In this document: piece after piece, positions 9,771 to 20,624 of the stretch
Numbering within the stretch: position 1 is the stretch's first letter
How the letters are laid out: each line of letters begins with the position of its first letter
From: Diplonema papillatum
Lineage: Eukaryota; Euglenozoa; Diplonemea; Diplonemida; Diplonemidae
Reading direction: 5' to 3'
DNA: 64,000 bases
Assembly (NCBI GenBank): GCA_030068145.1
Contig: JAPJBO010000240.1
Coordinates: 1 to 64,000, forward strand
The notes under the pieces: generated by a model
What the model was told of the DNA's origin: nothing
Seen by the model: the letters and a program-made list of their open reading frames with translations, nothing else
Database searches by the model: none
Program-made: the position numbers and the translations under genes

Positions 9771-10417
9771 ATATCGGCATGCCTGCCCAGTCCCTGCACA
9801 GTCTTGCGGGGGCACTAAGAGCGGTCGGGGGAGCCATTCCTGTGCACCAGGCCCGGCCGGTAACCAAATTAAAGTTGGTGGCTTGGGCACGCCGTCAAGT
9901 ACCCGAGCTGCAGCTGGCGGCCCTTCTTGCGTGGAAAACCGCAAGTCGTTGGGGGGAAGTGACCCAGTTAGGATCACACCAGTTCTTGAAAGTGACAAAC
10001 TCAAAAGTGGTCTTAGACTGGGCCTCAGTTCCGAAGTCGCGAAGATCCAACCCGTTCACTCGTTCAAGGTGGGCTGTGGTGGTTGGGGATTTGACATCCG
10101 AGATCGCCTCCCTATTCCAAACACTGCAGCCGTTCCATCAACTCTGTCCCGTAACAACCGCAGAATTAGCACTTTTGTGGCAGAAAGACCCCCAGATGCG
10201 CGGCTTTACAGGTCACAGCATCAAGCGGGGAGCCACAACACACCTTTTCAAGGCGGTAGAGCAAGGGGCCAGGTTGCCTCTAGAGTTGATTGGACGGCTC
10301 GCGAAACACAAAGAAGGCCAAGGGAGTGGGATTCCCGACATGACGCTCCGTTACGGAAGCGATTCGGTAGCAATGGCCGAAGCGTTGGGAACAGCCCACG
10401 CGACGGCCCTCTTGTGA
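9771..10417 (+). pseudogene. Tyrosine recombinase tract of element 2
   Basis: The phage-integrase core aligns with that of element 1 from about its residue 180 on. Motifs seen: TASRWGEVTQL (Arg), VPKSRRSNP, GHSIKRGATTHLF (His-x-x-Arg), IGRLAKHKE and LRYGSD (Tyr). It overlaps the following RT frame in the same way as in element 1. Treated as a fossil because the element is incomplete. Confidence 0.8.
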
Positions 10418-10419
10418 TT

Positions 10420-11732
10420 CCTCCTCCTGCCTCTCCCTCTCCTCTCAAAACTCGCCATACAATCACACGGCGCTCTCATGCGACCCGCCTGCCTCGAACG
10501 GCAGAGGAACGGGAATCACCGCTACACGTTGCTAGCATTACACCCATGCGTGTTGATTTCTTGAAGAACCGGATGCGGAAAAGCGTCCGCGATCGTTTTG
10601 AGTCCGTGTGGAACACCACCTTCCAACCAAAAACCTGCTTGAAAAAAGAAGAAAACGTGCGTCAAAAAGAGACACCCCGATGCTCTATGTTCCAAGGGTC
10701 GCACGCGCGAACCCTCGTCGAGAACGGTATTGCTTCAGTAGCGCAAGCCCCAGGAACCTTGGAAACTGTCCCGTTCACTGTCGTGGAAGAAAAGCCGACA
10801 GGAATGCGACAGCGTTTTATTTTGTGGACCCAGGAAGCTAATTCCGCTCTAAAGAGCGAGGGCTATGAAGCCTATGTCCCACTGGGGCACGTGTCAGAAT
10901 ACCTCGACGCGGTACTCGGCGAGTGTGCGACAACCCGCGACCTGCGGACAGGTTTCTATCAGGTAGAGATCCCACCCGAGTCAAGAAAGCATTTTCGTTT
11001 CGTAGACGACTCGGGGACCTGGTACGAAATGAATCGGTTGCCAATGGGCCACAGCTGTGCACCAGAGATCATGCACACGCTGACATCGGTATTGGCCGCG
11101 GATCCGGCCTTTGTTGCTCCAGAGCACGCGGCAAAGAACGTGGGTGTACATGCCTGGATTGACAACATCCGGTTGTACGGTTCCGCCCGTGAGATCGCCG
11201 CCCACACAATGAAAATGGATTGTTTGGCGAAGGAGGCAAATGCCTCATGGAAAGAAGCAGACAGCAACGACGGGGTATGTCGATACGACTTCATCGGAGT
11301 CGACTTCGATCACGGCGCCAACACGGTCGCCCCGTCAGAGAAGCTGCTCGGGAAGCTTGACAAGGCCGACTTGTCTTGCATCACGGCTGGAGAACTGGAG
11401 TCTCTAGGGGGACGGCTGCTTCACGCAAGCTCAATCTCTGGAGTGTTTCCCGGTTCCTTTTGGTGGGCGTTGAAGTTTCTGCGGCGGGTCACGAACTCGC
11501 TGAATCGATGTTCGCGGACACCGGCTGACAAAGTTCAAGTGCCCCGCTGTGCAGCCTCTGAATTGAAAGATTGGATTCGTTCGGTTCACAAGGCACGTGT
11601 TCTTTCTCCCTCCCTGCCTCCCTCTGAGTCCGATGGACCTTCGTTTCTTATTTTTGTGGATGCCTCGTTGAAGGGCTGGGGTGCCGTGATTGTTTCGCGC
11701 GAGACTGGTGAGATGCACGTCTTCGGTGTGAC
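10420..11732 (+). pseudogene. RT and partial RNase H tract of element 2
   Basis: RT motifs follow element 1 in order: RQRFILW, TTRDLRTGFYQVEIP, NRLPMGHSCAPEIMHTL, HAWIDNIRLYG, LESLGGRLLHASSISGVFPGSFWWALKF. RNase H starts with FVDASLKGWGAVIV and stops being recognisable at about 11732, where unrelated transposase-like sequence begins. Part of a broken element. Confidence 0.8.
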
Positions 11733-12337
11733 AAGGACTCCACGACGTTACTGCAACGTTCCGCCGCCAGCTCTCCTTTTTTTTGCATGCCCTGGCCCCC
11801 TTCGCAATTGCAACCGACAAGCTACAGAAGAACTCCGGAAACGGTCTTCTCGAGCTCCACGAGATTATCGACGGTATTGCGTTGGACCTGGCACGTCTCA
11901 AAGCTCGCTACTCACAGTGCCCGAGTGAACTTAGCGTAATCAACAGAGCCATTGAGAAATGGTCCTACAGGGTCAAACGGAACTTTTCTTTCCCAGCACT
12001 CGACGTGCTCAAATTACTGCATCCGAACGTCGATCAGACGGCCGACGAGGTGACAAGTGCAGTGAGAGCAAAGCGATGGAAGCTGCTCTCTCGGCATCTG
12101 TCACCTTTTATTGCCCGAAGAATACCCGACAGCCGGGCATTGGGATCTTTCCTAATGCAGTCCAAGGCAGCGTACAGTGAGTTCCGGAACAGGCCTCGAG
12201 ACCAGCACGGACACCCGATCAAGCACGGGTATGTACACTTCTGGACCAATCATGAGTTGGCCATGCGTGACGAGAGCGAGTTTCTCAGTCTGTTTGCAAG
12301 AACGCTGGGAAGAGCAACGACCGTTGCTGAACAGTGA
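11733..12337 (+). pseudogene. hAT-like transposase fragment
   Basis: A continuous frame of about 200 residues begins just inside the RNase H remnant of element 2. It contains LAPFAIATDKLQ followed by a Leu-rich helix, the arrangement before the C-terminal dimerisation region of hAT transposases, and later HFWTNHEL...LFARTLGRATTVAEQ, which loosely resembles the hATC pattern ending in an (A/S)ER-like step. There is no ATG at the front and the catalytic core is absent, so it is a 5'-truncated fragment. hAT MITEs with 8-bp duplications occur elsewhere in the window (36.4, 37.8, 38.3, 44.4 kb), which fits a hAT history, but their link to this protein is inference. Confidence 0.42.
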
Positions 12338-12661
12338 GCTCTATCCAGAGTCTAACCAAGAGGTGCGGGCCGAGAAGCGCACACAGCGAGCACAGGCTAC
12401 GCTTGCAACTGCGCTGCGAACAGGCCCGACTGATGAGCCTTCCATCCCGAGCCCGGGACCTACCTGTAGTGATTCCCTCGATACTGAGTCTCAGGATGAG
12501 ACACTTGATGGCCTCAACGAGGTCGACCTTGAAGCAAGTGAGGCTCTCGTTGCCGAAACCAGAAGCACAACTCTCACAGAGGTGCTGCAGTTGGATATTC
12601 CCGGTATTCCGGAGAGTGACACTGACAGCGAGAACGACGAATGTATCCGGAGTCTTTTCTG
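12338..12661 (+). other. Acidic open frame after the hAT-like fragment
   Basis: In another frame an open stretch continues to 12661 with a Ser/Asp/Glu-rich composition (for example ESDTDSENDE near the end). It could be an acidic tail once joined to the preceding fragment by a frameshift or intron, or chance coding. Nothing identifiable follows in 12662-13117 except a palindromic run of TTTCCACG and CGTGGAAA near 13040-13110. Confidence 0.3.
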
Positions 12662-13117
12662 ATTCTAATTCAGCGAATCCATCATGATTCCATTTTCTTT
12701 TCCAATTTCCGCTCTCAACCCCATCTCGTCTTCTTCTTGCTTGGGGGGTGCTGCTTGGCACCGTTGGCCACCATCGTTTTGATGATGTCGAGTCTACCTT
12801 TTTCTATCACCCATGTTCCGCTGTTATTCTACCCTGTGGGTTCCCGGTACCGCGGCCGGACTCTTTGTCTTCCGTTTTTTTTTTTCTCCGAGGGCTAACC
12901 TGCAGATACCGAGAAAAAGGTGAACCTTGGGTTGAGCCCCAGAAGGTCAAAATGGTGGTTGAAAATGTGTCTCCACAGTCGGGCAAGTCGTCAAAAAACC
13001 CCAACTGGCGGAATTGATAATTTCACCGGCGCGGCAGTGGAACGTGGAAATCCGTGGAAATTTCCACGATTTCCATTTCCACGATTTCCATTTCCACGTG
13101 GATCCACGTCCCGAACC

Positions 13118-13164
13118 CTGCCGCGGGAGCGTTTCAAAAAGACACAAGGTTTTGACCCTGCATG
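13118..13164 (-). mobile_element. NTAC MITE, left-end fragment (reverse)
   Basis: CCGCGGGAGCGTTTCAAAAAG and the TIR to CCCTGCATG match the left 47 bp of the MITE in reverse orientation. The remaining MITE body is missing. It truncates the MULE fragment that lies to its right. Confidence 0.75.
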
Positions 13165-13756
13165 ATAAGGCTAGCAACGGTCTTTGCCATCCCCTTGGTC
13201 CCCCCCTGCCCAATGCTTTCGCAGGTGTGCTCCATTTTGGTAATACCATGCAGGGTCAAAACCTTGTGTCTTTTTGGAAATGGCAAAAAAAAATTTCTGG
13301 AAATTTTTTGGGTTTTTTGAATTTTAAAATTTTGGAACAAACTCTGCAGTAATTTTTGAGGAAGTTGAGCAAATTTTTTTTTTTCCAAAAAACTTTTTAG
13401 GGCTCCATCGGCCCCGCGGGAGCGTTTTAAAAAGACACAAGGTTTTGACCCTGCATGATACACTTCCACACACCGTGAAGCAGCGCAACGGACAAAAAAA
13501 ACTCGCACGCCGTGGTGCGCTCCGGGTCCGAGCTGGTGTCGGATGCGCCGTCATCGTCAGGCTGGTCAGGCTGGTCCTGTGTTCTGGCTGTGCATCGGTA
13601 TATGATGCGTTGTGTGTTTCTGTCTTGCAGAAACAGAGTTTGGCCGCTGGTGTTCGCCACCAGCATGACGTGCTCGCAACACGCAGCAGCTGTTGCGAAC
13701 ACATCACCTTCTTTCAGCTCGACGCGCTCCGCAGGCTGGGCAGGCTGTGGCTGCAT
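13165..13756 (-). pseudogene. MULE transposase N-terminal (FAR1/GCM-type zinc cluster) fragment split by a MITE
   Basis: Minus-strand frame starting at 13756. The sequence has EGDVFATAAACCEH..., a basic strand ending in YRC, an acidic insert, then TACEFFLSVALLHGVWKC. This is the layout of the FAR1/WRKY-GCM1 zinc cluster at the N-terminus of many Mutator-like transposases. The frame is interrupted at 13457-13247 by a full MITE with ATAC duplication; beyond it the expected end of the domain appears (TKMEHTC, giving the His and Cys ligands). The fragment ends where a second MITE end begins at 13164. The catalytic domain is not here. Confidence 0.55.
13247..13457 (-). mobile_element. NTAC MITE, full copy (reverse) inside the MULE fragment
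   Basis: 211 bp, TIRs CATGCAGGGTCAAAACCTTG at both ends (inverted), direct duplication ATAC at 13243-13246 and 13458-13461. The body is A/T-rich with GGGGCCGATGGAGCCC near one end. It splits a zinc-cluster coding frame, which proves insertion direction and order. Confidence 0.9.
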
Positions 13757-13959
13757 CTTTGTGTTGCTGTCTCCCCCCCCCCCGCCCCCCCCTTTCGACT
13801 TTTGTTCCCCCCGTATCCTGTTTTGAGTGTGTGTGGTTTTTGCTGCTGGCCGGTCGCGCTAGTTTTGCATTGAAGGGGAGGTGGCGCTGCTCACCTGCCA
13901 GATCTATGCGGGTCTAGCTGCTGCCCCTGAAGCTTTCTAACCATTTTGTGTCTACACGC

Positions 13960-14245
13960 GACTGTGTGAGAATGGTAAGAAATTGTTTGGACTGTGTGAG
14001 AATGGTAGCATTTGTTGCGACTGTGTGAGAATGGTAGCATTTGTTGCGACTGTGTGAGAATGGTAAGGAATTGTTTGGACTGTGTGAGAATGGTAGCATT
14101 TGTTGCGACTGTGTGAGAATGGTAGCATTTGTTGCGACTGTGTGAGAATGGTAGCATTTGTTGCGACTGTGTGAGAATGGTAGCATTTGTTGCAACCGTG
14201 TGAGCATGGTAGGAATTGTTGAAAAAGTGTGAGAATGGTGTTTAC
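13960..14245 (+). repeat. 29-bp satellite GACTGTGTGAGAATGGTAGC...
   Basis: About ten tandem copies of GACTGTGTGAGAATGGTAGC followed by ATTTGTTGC, with two shorter variants ending AAGAAATTGTTTG. Minus-strand frames through it give His-Ser-His-Thr-Val repeats and are not genes. The array ends in the TTAC target of the next MITE. The 200 bp to the left (13760-13960) show no gene. Confidence 0.9.
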
Positions 14246-14456
14246 CATGCAGGGTCAAAACCTTGTGACTTTTTAAAACGCTCCCACGGGGCCGATGGAG
14301 CCCTAAAAAAATTTTGGAAAAAAAAAAAATTGCTCAACTTCCTCAAAAATTACTGCAGAGTTTGTTCCAAACTTTTAAAATTCAAAAAACCCATTTTTTT
14401 TCCGGAATTTTTTTTTTGGCCATTTCCAAAAAGACACAAGGTTTTGACCCTGCATG
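14246..14456 (+). mobile_element. NTAC MITE, first of a tandem pair
   Basis: 211 bp with the family TIRs. TTAC precedes it at 14242-14245 and follows at 14457-14460. Confidence 0.9.
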
Positions 14457-14460
14457 TTAC

Positions 14461-14671
14461 CATGCAGGGTCAAAACCTTGTGTCTTTTTAAAACGCTCCT
14501 GCGGGCCCGATGGAGCCCTAAAAATTTTTTTGGAAAAAAAAAAATTTGCTCAACTTCCTCAAAAATTACTGCAGAGTTTGTTCCAAACTTTTAAAATTCA
14601 AAAAACCCAATTTTTTTCTGGAATTTTTTTTTTGCCATTTTCAAAAAGACACAAGGTTTTGACCCTGCATG
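14461..14671 (+). mobile_element. NTAC MITE, second of a tandem pair
   Basis: 211 bp, same orientation as its neighbour. The TTAC at 14457-14460 serves both as right duplication of the first copy and left duplication of this one; a further TTAC follows at 14672-14675. The two bodies are nearly identical. Confidence 0.9.
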
Positions 14672-15032
14672 TTACCCGGTTTTCGGTCAAATTTGGGCCA
14701 TTACATTGATGTAACAGTGGTTTTCCGTCAGATTTGGGCCATTACATTGATGTAACAGTGGTTTTCGGTCAAATTCTGCCCATTACATCGATGTAACAGC
14801 GGTTTTCCGTCAGATTCTGGCCATTACATCGATGTAACAGTGGTTTTCCGTCAAATTCTGGCCATTACATTGATGTAACAGTGGTTTTCGGTCAAACTTG
14901 GCCCATTACATTGATGTAACAGTGGTTTTCCATCAAATTTGGGCCATTACATTGATGTAACAGTGGTTTTCCGTCAAATTCTGGCCATTACATTGATGTA
15001 ACAGTGGTTTTCCGTCAAATTTGGGCCATTAC

Positions 15033-15244
15033 CATGCAGGGTCAAAACCTTGTGTCTTTTTAAAACGCTCCCGCGGGGCCGATGGAGCCCTGAAAAAAAT
15101 TTTGGAAAAAAAAAAATTTGCTCAACTTCCTCAAAAATTACCGCAGAGTTTGTTCCAAACTTTTAAAATTCAAAAAACCCATTTTTTTTCCAGAAACAAA
15201 ACTTTGGCCATTCCCAAAAAGACACAAGGTTTTGACCCTGCATG
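15033..15244 (+). mobile_element. NTAC MITE in the 41-bp satellite
   Basis: 212 bp, TTAC at 15029-15032 and 15245-15248. Removing it with one TTAC restores a normal satellite monomer. Confidence 0.9.
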
Positions 15245-15910
15245 TTACATTGATGTAACAGTGGTTTCCGTCAGATTTGGGCCATTACATTGATGTAACA
15301 GTGGTTTTCCGTCAAATTCTGGCCATTACATTGATGTACCAGTGGTTTTCCGTCAAATTTGGGCCATTACATGATGTAACAGTGGTTTTCGGTCAAATTT
15401 GGCCCATTACATTGATGTAACAGTGGTTTTCCGTCAGATTCTGCCCATTACATCGATGTAACAGTGGTTTTCGGTCAAATTTGGGCCATTACATTGATGT
15501 AACAGTGGTTTTCCGTCAAACTTGGGCCATTACATTGATGTAACGTGGTTTTCCGTCAAATTCTGCCCATTACATCGATGTAACAGTGGTTTTCCGTCAG
15601 ATTCTGCCCATTACATCGATGTAACAGCGGTTTTCCGTCAGATTCTGGCCATTACATCGATGTAACAGTGGTTTTCGTCAAATTTGGGCCATTACATTGA
15701 TGTAACAGTGGTTTTCCGTCAAATTTGGGCCATTACATTGATGTAACCGTGGTTTTCCGTCAAATTCTGCCCATTACATCGATGTAACAGTGGTTTTCCG
15801 TCAAATTTGGGCCATTACATTGATGTAACAGTGGTTTTCCGTCAGATTTGGGCCATTACATTGATGTAACAGTGGTTTTCCGTCAAATTCTGGCCATTAC
15901 ATTGATGTAC

Positions 15911-16119
15911 CATGCAGGGTCAAAACCTTGTGTCTTTTTAAAACGCTCGCGGGGCCGATGGAGCCCTAAAAAAATTTTTGGAAAAAAAAAAATTGCTCAA
16001 CTTCCTCAAAAGTTGCTGCAGAGTTTGTTCCAAACTTTTAAAATTCAAAAAACCATTTTTTTTTCCGATTTTTTTTTTTTTGCCATTTTCAAAAAGACAC
16101 AAGGTTTTGACCCTGCATG
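15911..16119 (+). mobile_element. NTAC MITE in the 41-bp satellite, GTAC target
   Basis: 209 bp, duplication GTAC at 15907-15910 and 16120-16123. The target is a monomer variant reading GATGTACCAGTGG, present intact at about 15334, which proves the duplication. Confidence 0.9.
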
Positions 16120-16359
16120 GTACCAGTGGTTTTCCGTCAAATTTAGGCCATTACATTGATGTAACAGTGGTTTTCGGTCAAATTTGGCCCATTACATTGA
16201 TGTAACAGTGGTTTTCCGTCAGATTCTGCCCATTACATTGATGTAACAGTGGTTTTCCGTCAGATTCTGCCCATTACATCGATGTAACAGTGGTTTTCGG
16301 TCAAATTTGGCCCATTACATTGATGTAACAGCGGTTTTCTGTCAGATTCTGGCCATTAC

Positions 16360-16567
16360 CATGCAGGGTCAAAGCCTTGTGTCTTTTTAAAACGCTCCCG
16401 CGGAGCCGATGGAGCCCTAAAAAAAATTTTGGAAAAAAAAAAATTTGCTCAACTTCCTCAAAAATTACTGCAGAGTTTGTTCCAAACTTTTAAAATTCAA
16501 AAAACCCATTTTTTTTCCGGAATTTTTTTTTTGGCCATTTCCAAAAAGACACAAGGTTCTGACCCTG
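16360..16567 (+). mobile_element. NTAC MITE in the 41-bp satellite, right end lost
   Basis: The left end and TTAC (16356-16359) are present; the right TIR stops at GACCCTG, and the array resumes within a monomer, so the last bases of the MITE and part of a monomer were deleted together. Confidence 0.85.
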
Positions 16568-17287
16568 GTTTTCGGTCAAATTTGGGCCATTACATTGATG
16601 TAACAGTGGTTTTCCGTCAAATTTGGGCCATTACATTGATGTAACAGTGGTTTTCCGTCAGATTCTGCCCATTACATCAATGTAACAGTGGTTTTCCGTC
16701 AGATTTGGGCCATTACATTGATGTAACAGTGGTTTTCCGTCAGATTTGGGCCATTACATTGATGTAACAGTGGTTTTCGGTCAAATTCTGCCCATTACAT
16801 CGATGTAACAGCGGTTTTCCGTCAGATTCTGGCCATTCCATCGATGTAACAGTGGTTTTCGGTCAAATTTGGGCCATTACATTGATGTAACAGTGGTTTT
16901 CGGTCAAACTTGGCCCATTACATTGATGTAACAGTGGTTTTCCGTCAAATTTGGGCCATTACATTGATGTAACAGTGGTTTTCGGTCAAATTTGGCCCAT
17001 TACATTGATGTAACAGTGGTTTTCCGTCAGATTCTGGCCATTCCATCGATGTAACAGTGATTTTCGGTCAAATTTGGGCCATTACATTGATGTAACAGTG
17101 GTTTTCCGTCAAAGTCTGCCCATTACATCGATGTAACAGTGGTTTTCCGTCAGATTCTGCCCATTACATCGATGTAACAGTGGATTTCGGTCAAATTTGG
17201 CCCATTACATTGATGTAACAGTGGTTTTCCGTCAAATTCTGCCCGTTACATTGATGTAATGGCCCAAGTTTGGGCCATTACGTTGAT

Positions 17288-17800
17288 GTTTTTTGGGGAG
17301 GGGCAGTGCAACTTGGACCTGATAGAGCCGTACCGTTCGGCCGGGGGGCTTTGCCCCCCGAACCCCCCTTATTTCTACTTTCCAGAACTAACCAAACCCG
17401 TACATTTCAGCTGTGTATGGCGGTGTCGGAAGCCAAGAAGGCAGGTGGTGAAAATGGAAACTCAAAAAAAAAAAAAAAAAAAAAAAAAAACCCCCGCGGC
17501 TCGGCGGGTTTGGGGGTGGGTGGTGGCCCCCCCCCCCCCCCCCCCCCCTTTGGGCGGGCAGTTGGCCCGCCCGGGTAATAATCCGGCGTCCCTAAAGGGC
17601 ACCAAATTTGTTTTGGACCCAAGATACTAGGGGCCAAAAAATTCGAAAAAAAAATCGAAAAAAATTTGAAAAAAGTTCGAAAAAAGTTCGAAAAAAGTTC
17701 GAAAAAAGTTCGAAAAAAGTTCGAAACAAGTCCGAAAAAAGTCCGAAAAAAGTTCGAAAAAAGTTCGAAAAAAGTTCGAAAAAAGTTCGAATTTGGTCAA
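17288..17800. repeat. Homopolymer runs and AAAAAGTTCG array
   Basis: GGGGGCTTTGCCCCCC hairpin near 17340-17370, an A run and a C run (17463-17550), then about fifteen copies of GTTCGAAAAA between 17640 and 17795. No gene. The next kilobase (17800-18780) contains only short overlapping open frames on both strands without a recognisable product. Confidence 0.8.
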
Positions 17801-18785
17801 TTCTTTGTCAGAATTTTGGTCCAGTTCAAAAATTGGGTCAAAATTTGGTCGGGTTTTTGGACAGTCTTGGGCGGTCCACCGAACCCACACAGAAGTATGT
17901 CGAAAGCCAACACTGATGCAGCCGAACTTAAGCCGGGGTACCTGGCTTTAGAAAACCCCCCAGGTGACAGCAAACCTGCCCCCAGAGCAAACTGGAACTG
18001 GTCTTAGTTTGTACTTTCTAGCTTTCATTCGATACGTTTGCAGTAGTCCCGCAAATACACCCAGCAGATCAAAGAAAGGGGGAAAGGTGGAAAATGCAGA
18101 TCAAACGGGAGTAGAATGTGCGCACGCTTATCCGTCTCTTGACTTACTATGCCGTGTTCTGAAAGCTGTCGAGGGGCCCCTCCATAGGTTCTCGCATGAT
18201 TCGTTCGCCTTTGTAACACTATCCGTTTGTAGTAAGCTTCGCAATTGTGTTCTTGCAATATCTAACCGAATGGTGGGTGGCGGATTTCCGCGCTCGTGCG
18301 CAAGACACAATTATGCTGCTTTTGCAGTGCAAGCTGAACCCGGTTCGCGACTTCGGTCGCGGTAAAGTGTTACAAAGTCTTCAGCTTTCAGATCCGGATA
18401 CGCGTATGCAACAGATAGTTAGAGGTCACTTGAAGGATACCCGTGTGCAGCGTTCGAAAGAGTTTGCGTATCTGGAGTCTTTTTTTTGGGGGGGGGAAGG
18501 CCCTTTTGACCCTGTATTTTCGAGAAGAATTTTGAAACAGCCCGAAGATATTCGTCGATTCCTGATATTCGTCCAGCGTAATGGTTGTCCAGATTACTGA
18601 CCGTGAGAAAGGGTTCCAAGTACATGCTGTCAATTCTGTCTGAGTGCGCGACGCAGTTTCCCGATAGCCACCGCGTGCCTTCTGTGCCCTGTGGGCACAA
18701 AGACAGTTCAAAGACACTTCAGGAAGGAATAAGCCATTCTTGCGTGATGTACTGAGGAGAGCTGCCACCTTGTTGTTAGCCTACC

Positions 18786-19256
18786 GTCCTGGGTTCGGTT
18801 CCGAGTTTGGAAGGTTCGGTTTTGGGTTCGGTTTCGGGTTCGGTTTCAAAACTGACCCCAAAACCGAACCCTTCCAGAATTTGGGACCCAAATTCTGGAC
18901 CCAAATTTGGGACCCACATTTTGACCCAAATTTTAGACCCAAATTTTGGGTCCAAAATTTGGACCCAATATTTGGACCCTATATTTGGACCCTATATTTG
19001 GACCCTATATTTTTTGGACCCAATATTTGGACCCAATATTTGGACCCAATATTTGGACCCAAATTCTGGACCCAAATTTTGGACCCAAATTCTGGACCCA
19101 GATTCTGGACACAAATTTTGGACCCAAATTTTGGACCCAAAATTTTGGACCCAAATTCTGGACCCAAATTTTGGACCCAAATTCTGGACCCAAATTCTGG
19201 ACCCAAATTTTGGACCCAAAGTTTGGACCCAAAATTTCAGACCCAAATTTTGAACC
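18786..19256 (+). repeat. GGTTCGG array and 12-13-bp GGACCCAAATTTT array
   Basis: 18786-18865 is built from GGTTCGGTTTTGGGTTC variants followed by their complement. 18866-19256 is a tandem array of GGACCCAAATTTT/GGACCCAAATTCT/GGACCCTATATTT. Six-frame translations give Gly-Pro-Lys-Phe-Trp repeats and are artefacts. The same motifs in reverse orientation form 53.64-53.82 and 54.66-55.13 kb. Confidence 0.9.
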
Positions 19257-19261
19257 TGCCG

Positions 19262-19346
19262 CTTCAAAACAAATTTGGTGCCCTTATATCCCGAACCGGG
19301 ATATAAGGGCACAAATTTGTTTTGACCGGGATATAAGGGCATTACA
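19262..19346. repeat. Hairpin family ACAAATTTGTGCCCTTATATCC, copy 1
   Basis: AAATTTGGTGCCCTTATATC, CCGAACC, GGATATAAGGGCACAAATTT forms a near-perfect stem, followed by a second partial unit. Related stems occur at 51916-52026 and 55225-55362. All three loci follow or neighbour other short arrays. Confidence 0.8.
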
Positions 19347-19368
19347 CCTAGATATTATTACCTGATTA

Positions 19369-20517
19369 GGGTGCTCTGACTTTTTTTTTTGTTTCCGGTC
19401 CCCGGCCCCCCAAAAAATCTGTACACACGCACGCAAAAAAAAAATAAATAGCCCAAAAAAACTAGGGCATATAAAGGCGTTTTTCTCTGAGCCTCTGCTT
19501 CATTAAGGCGTCACATTTGTCGTGGTTGACTCTGAGACTGCGATGTGGCGGGCACAGACTCGTTGATCAACATTTTCGCAGGGTGCAGTCCACGTTGTCG
19601 ACACGCATCACAGATCTTTGAATTCCGTTGTAGAATATCATCAGGTTCAGGGTCCACTCGACATGGGCAGTACAGGACATCCCTCCCTTGGTGGCAAACA
19701 CGGATGACAGCTTGATCTCACTAGCATTGTCTCCCTCGCCCACTGTACTCGTAGCAGCCTCCTCAGGAAATGTCAATGTGCAATGTGTTTCCTCGATGAG
19801 TTGAGACAAGGCACCCTGGTGAAGCTTGGCTTGGGATACACTTGCCCGGAAGATTCTGCGAAATGTTTTATTAGGCACTGAATAGGCTGGTGCAGATTCT
19901 GTTTCTTGATGAAGGCCGACTGGTGCGCCTCGGGGCAGCGGGCGACGGTCTGAAGGTGTCCTCGTGACGGATGTCAGCTTACATACTTAAACACCCCCTC
20001 AAATCTTCCTCAGCAAGTCTCTCCTCTTTGGGCTACAAGTGTTGGGCACTCGAGGAGGTCGGTTTTGTCGACAATGAGAGGACATCTTGTTGTTGTGTAT
20101 CCTCGCAGCTCCGCAGGTTGACAAGGTGCGGGGATGAATTTGCTCCACCATGGGCCTTCCAGAGTTCCATACTTCTCCCGGACGTACGCAAGAAGAGATG
20201 CCTGCTCGGCTGCGGTATCCTCATTTAATACAACCACGGGTTGTCTGCTGTATTGAGCGGTCCCAAGACGGGCTTTGATAGCCTCCAGAGCGTTCATACA
20301 GCGTTCACAGCGTTCTCTGTAGCTGTGGTGCTGTTCTGGACTCACTGAGAGCGCGTGCTTTAGAACCCTTCCACAGCACGACGAGACACAGGCGAACCGA
20401 CCATAGTGGTCACTTCTTGCGCAAATTATCTTTTTCTTGGATTATTTTTTTCTCCGACGGTTCTCAGAAATCTGTACGCACGCGGGACCAGAAACAAAAA
20501 AAAAAGTCAGAGCACCC
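19369..20517. mobile_element. TIR element with TTA duplication (PIF/Harbinger-like, non-autonomous)
   Basis: TIR GGGTGCTCTGACTTTTTTTT at 19369 and its inverse ending at 20517; similarity continues for about 50 bp including TCTGTACRCACGC. TTA is present at 19366-19368 and 20518-20520. A 3-bp TTA/TAA duplication and GG-initial TIRs are typical of PIF/Harbinger (Tourist-like) elements. Two minus-strand open frames inside (20345-20010, 111 aa; 19878-19567, 103 aa) have balanced composition and may be fragments of a captured or element-encoded protein. I do not recognise them as the Harbinger transposase or its Myb-like partner. Confidence 0.65.
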
Positions 20518-20624
20518 TTATTAGAAATTATTACCCATTATTAGATATTATTACCAGGTAATAATCCATTATTACCTGACTTTCCCATGCATTCTCACAG
20601 CAAAAGTGCCCCTAGGAGTGGAAG

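Larger units (their letters stand above)
9771..11732 (+). mobile_element. YR retrotransposon, element 2 (partial copy)
   Basis: Same family as element 1. The tracts present are most of a recombinase (9771-10417), the RT and the beginning of RNase H (to about 11732). The gag part and the repeat block are absent. It is bounded on the left by a MITE end and on the right by a hAT-like transposase fragment, so it is a broken copy with at least two large losses. Protein similarity to element 1 is moderate (many substitutions in aligned motifs), pointing to an older insertion or a separate subfamily. Confidence 0.8.
14672..17287 (+). repeat. 41-bp satellite with palindromic core TTACATCGATGTAA
   Basis: About 48 monomers of 41 bp: GGGCCATTACATTGATGTAA, CAGTGGTTTTCCGTCAAATT. 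Variants alternate ATTG/ATCG in the core and CCGTCA/CGGTCA in the linker. With ATCG the core is a perfect 14-bp palindrome. Three MITEs sit in the array, each at an NTAC site offered by the monomer. There is no gene. Confidence 0.93.

Noticed and set aside
13960-17287. CRISPR-like regular repeat arrays (29 and 41 bp)
   Set aside because: The monomers are directly adjacent, without unique spacers, and the genome is eukaryotic; they are satellites.
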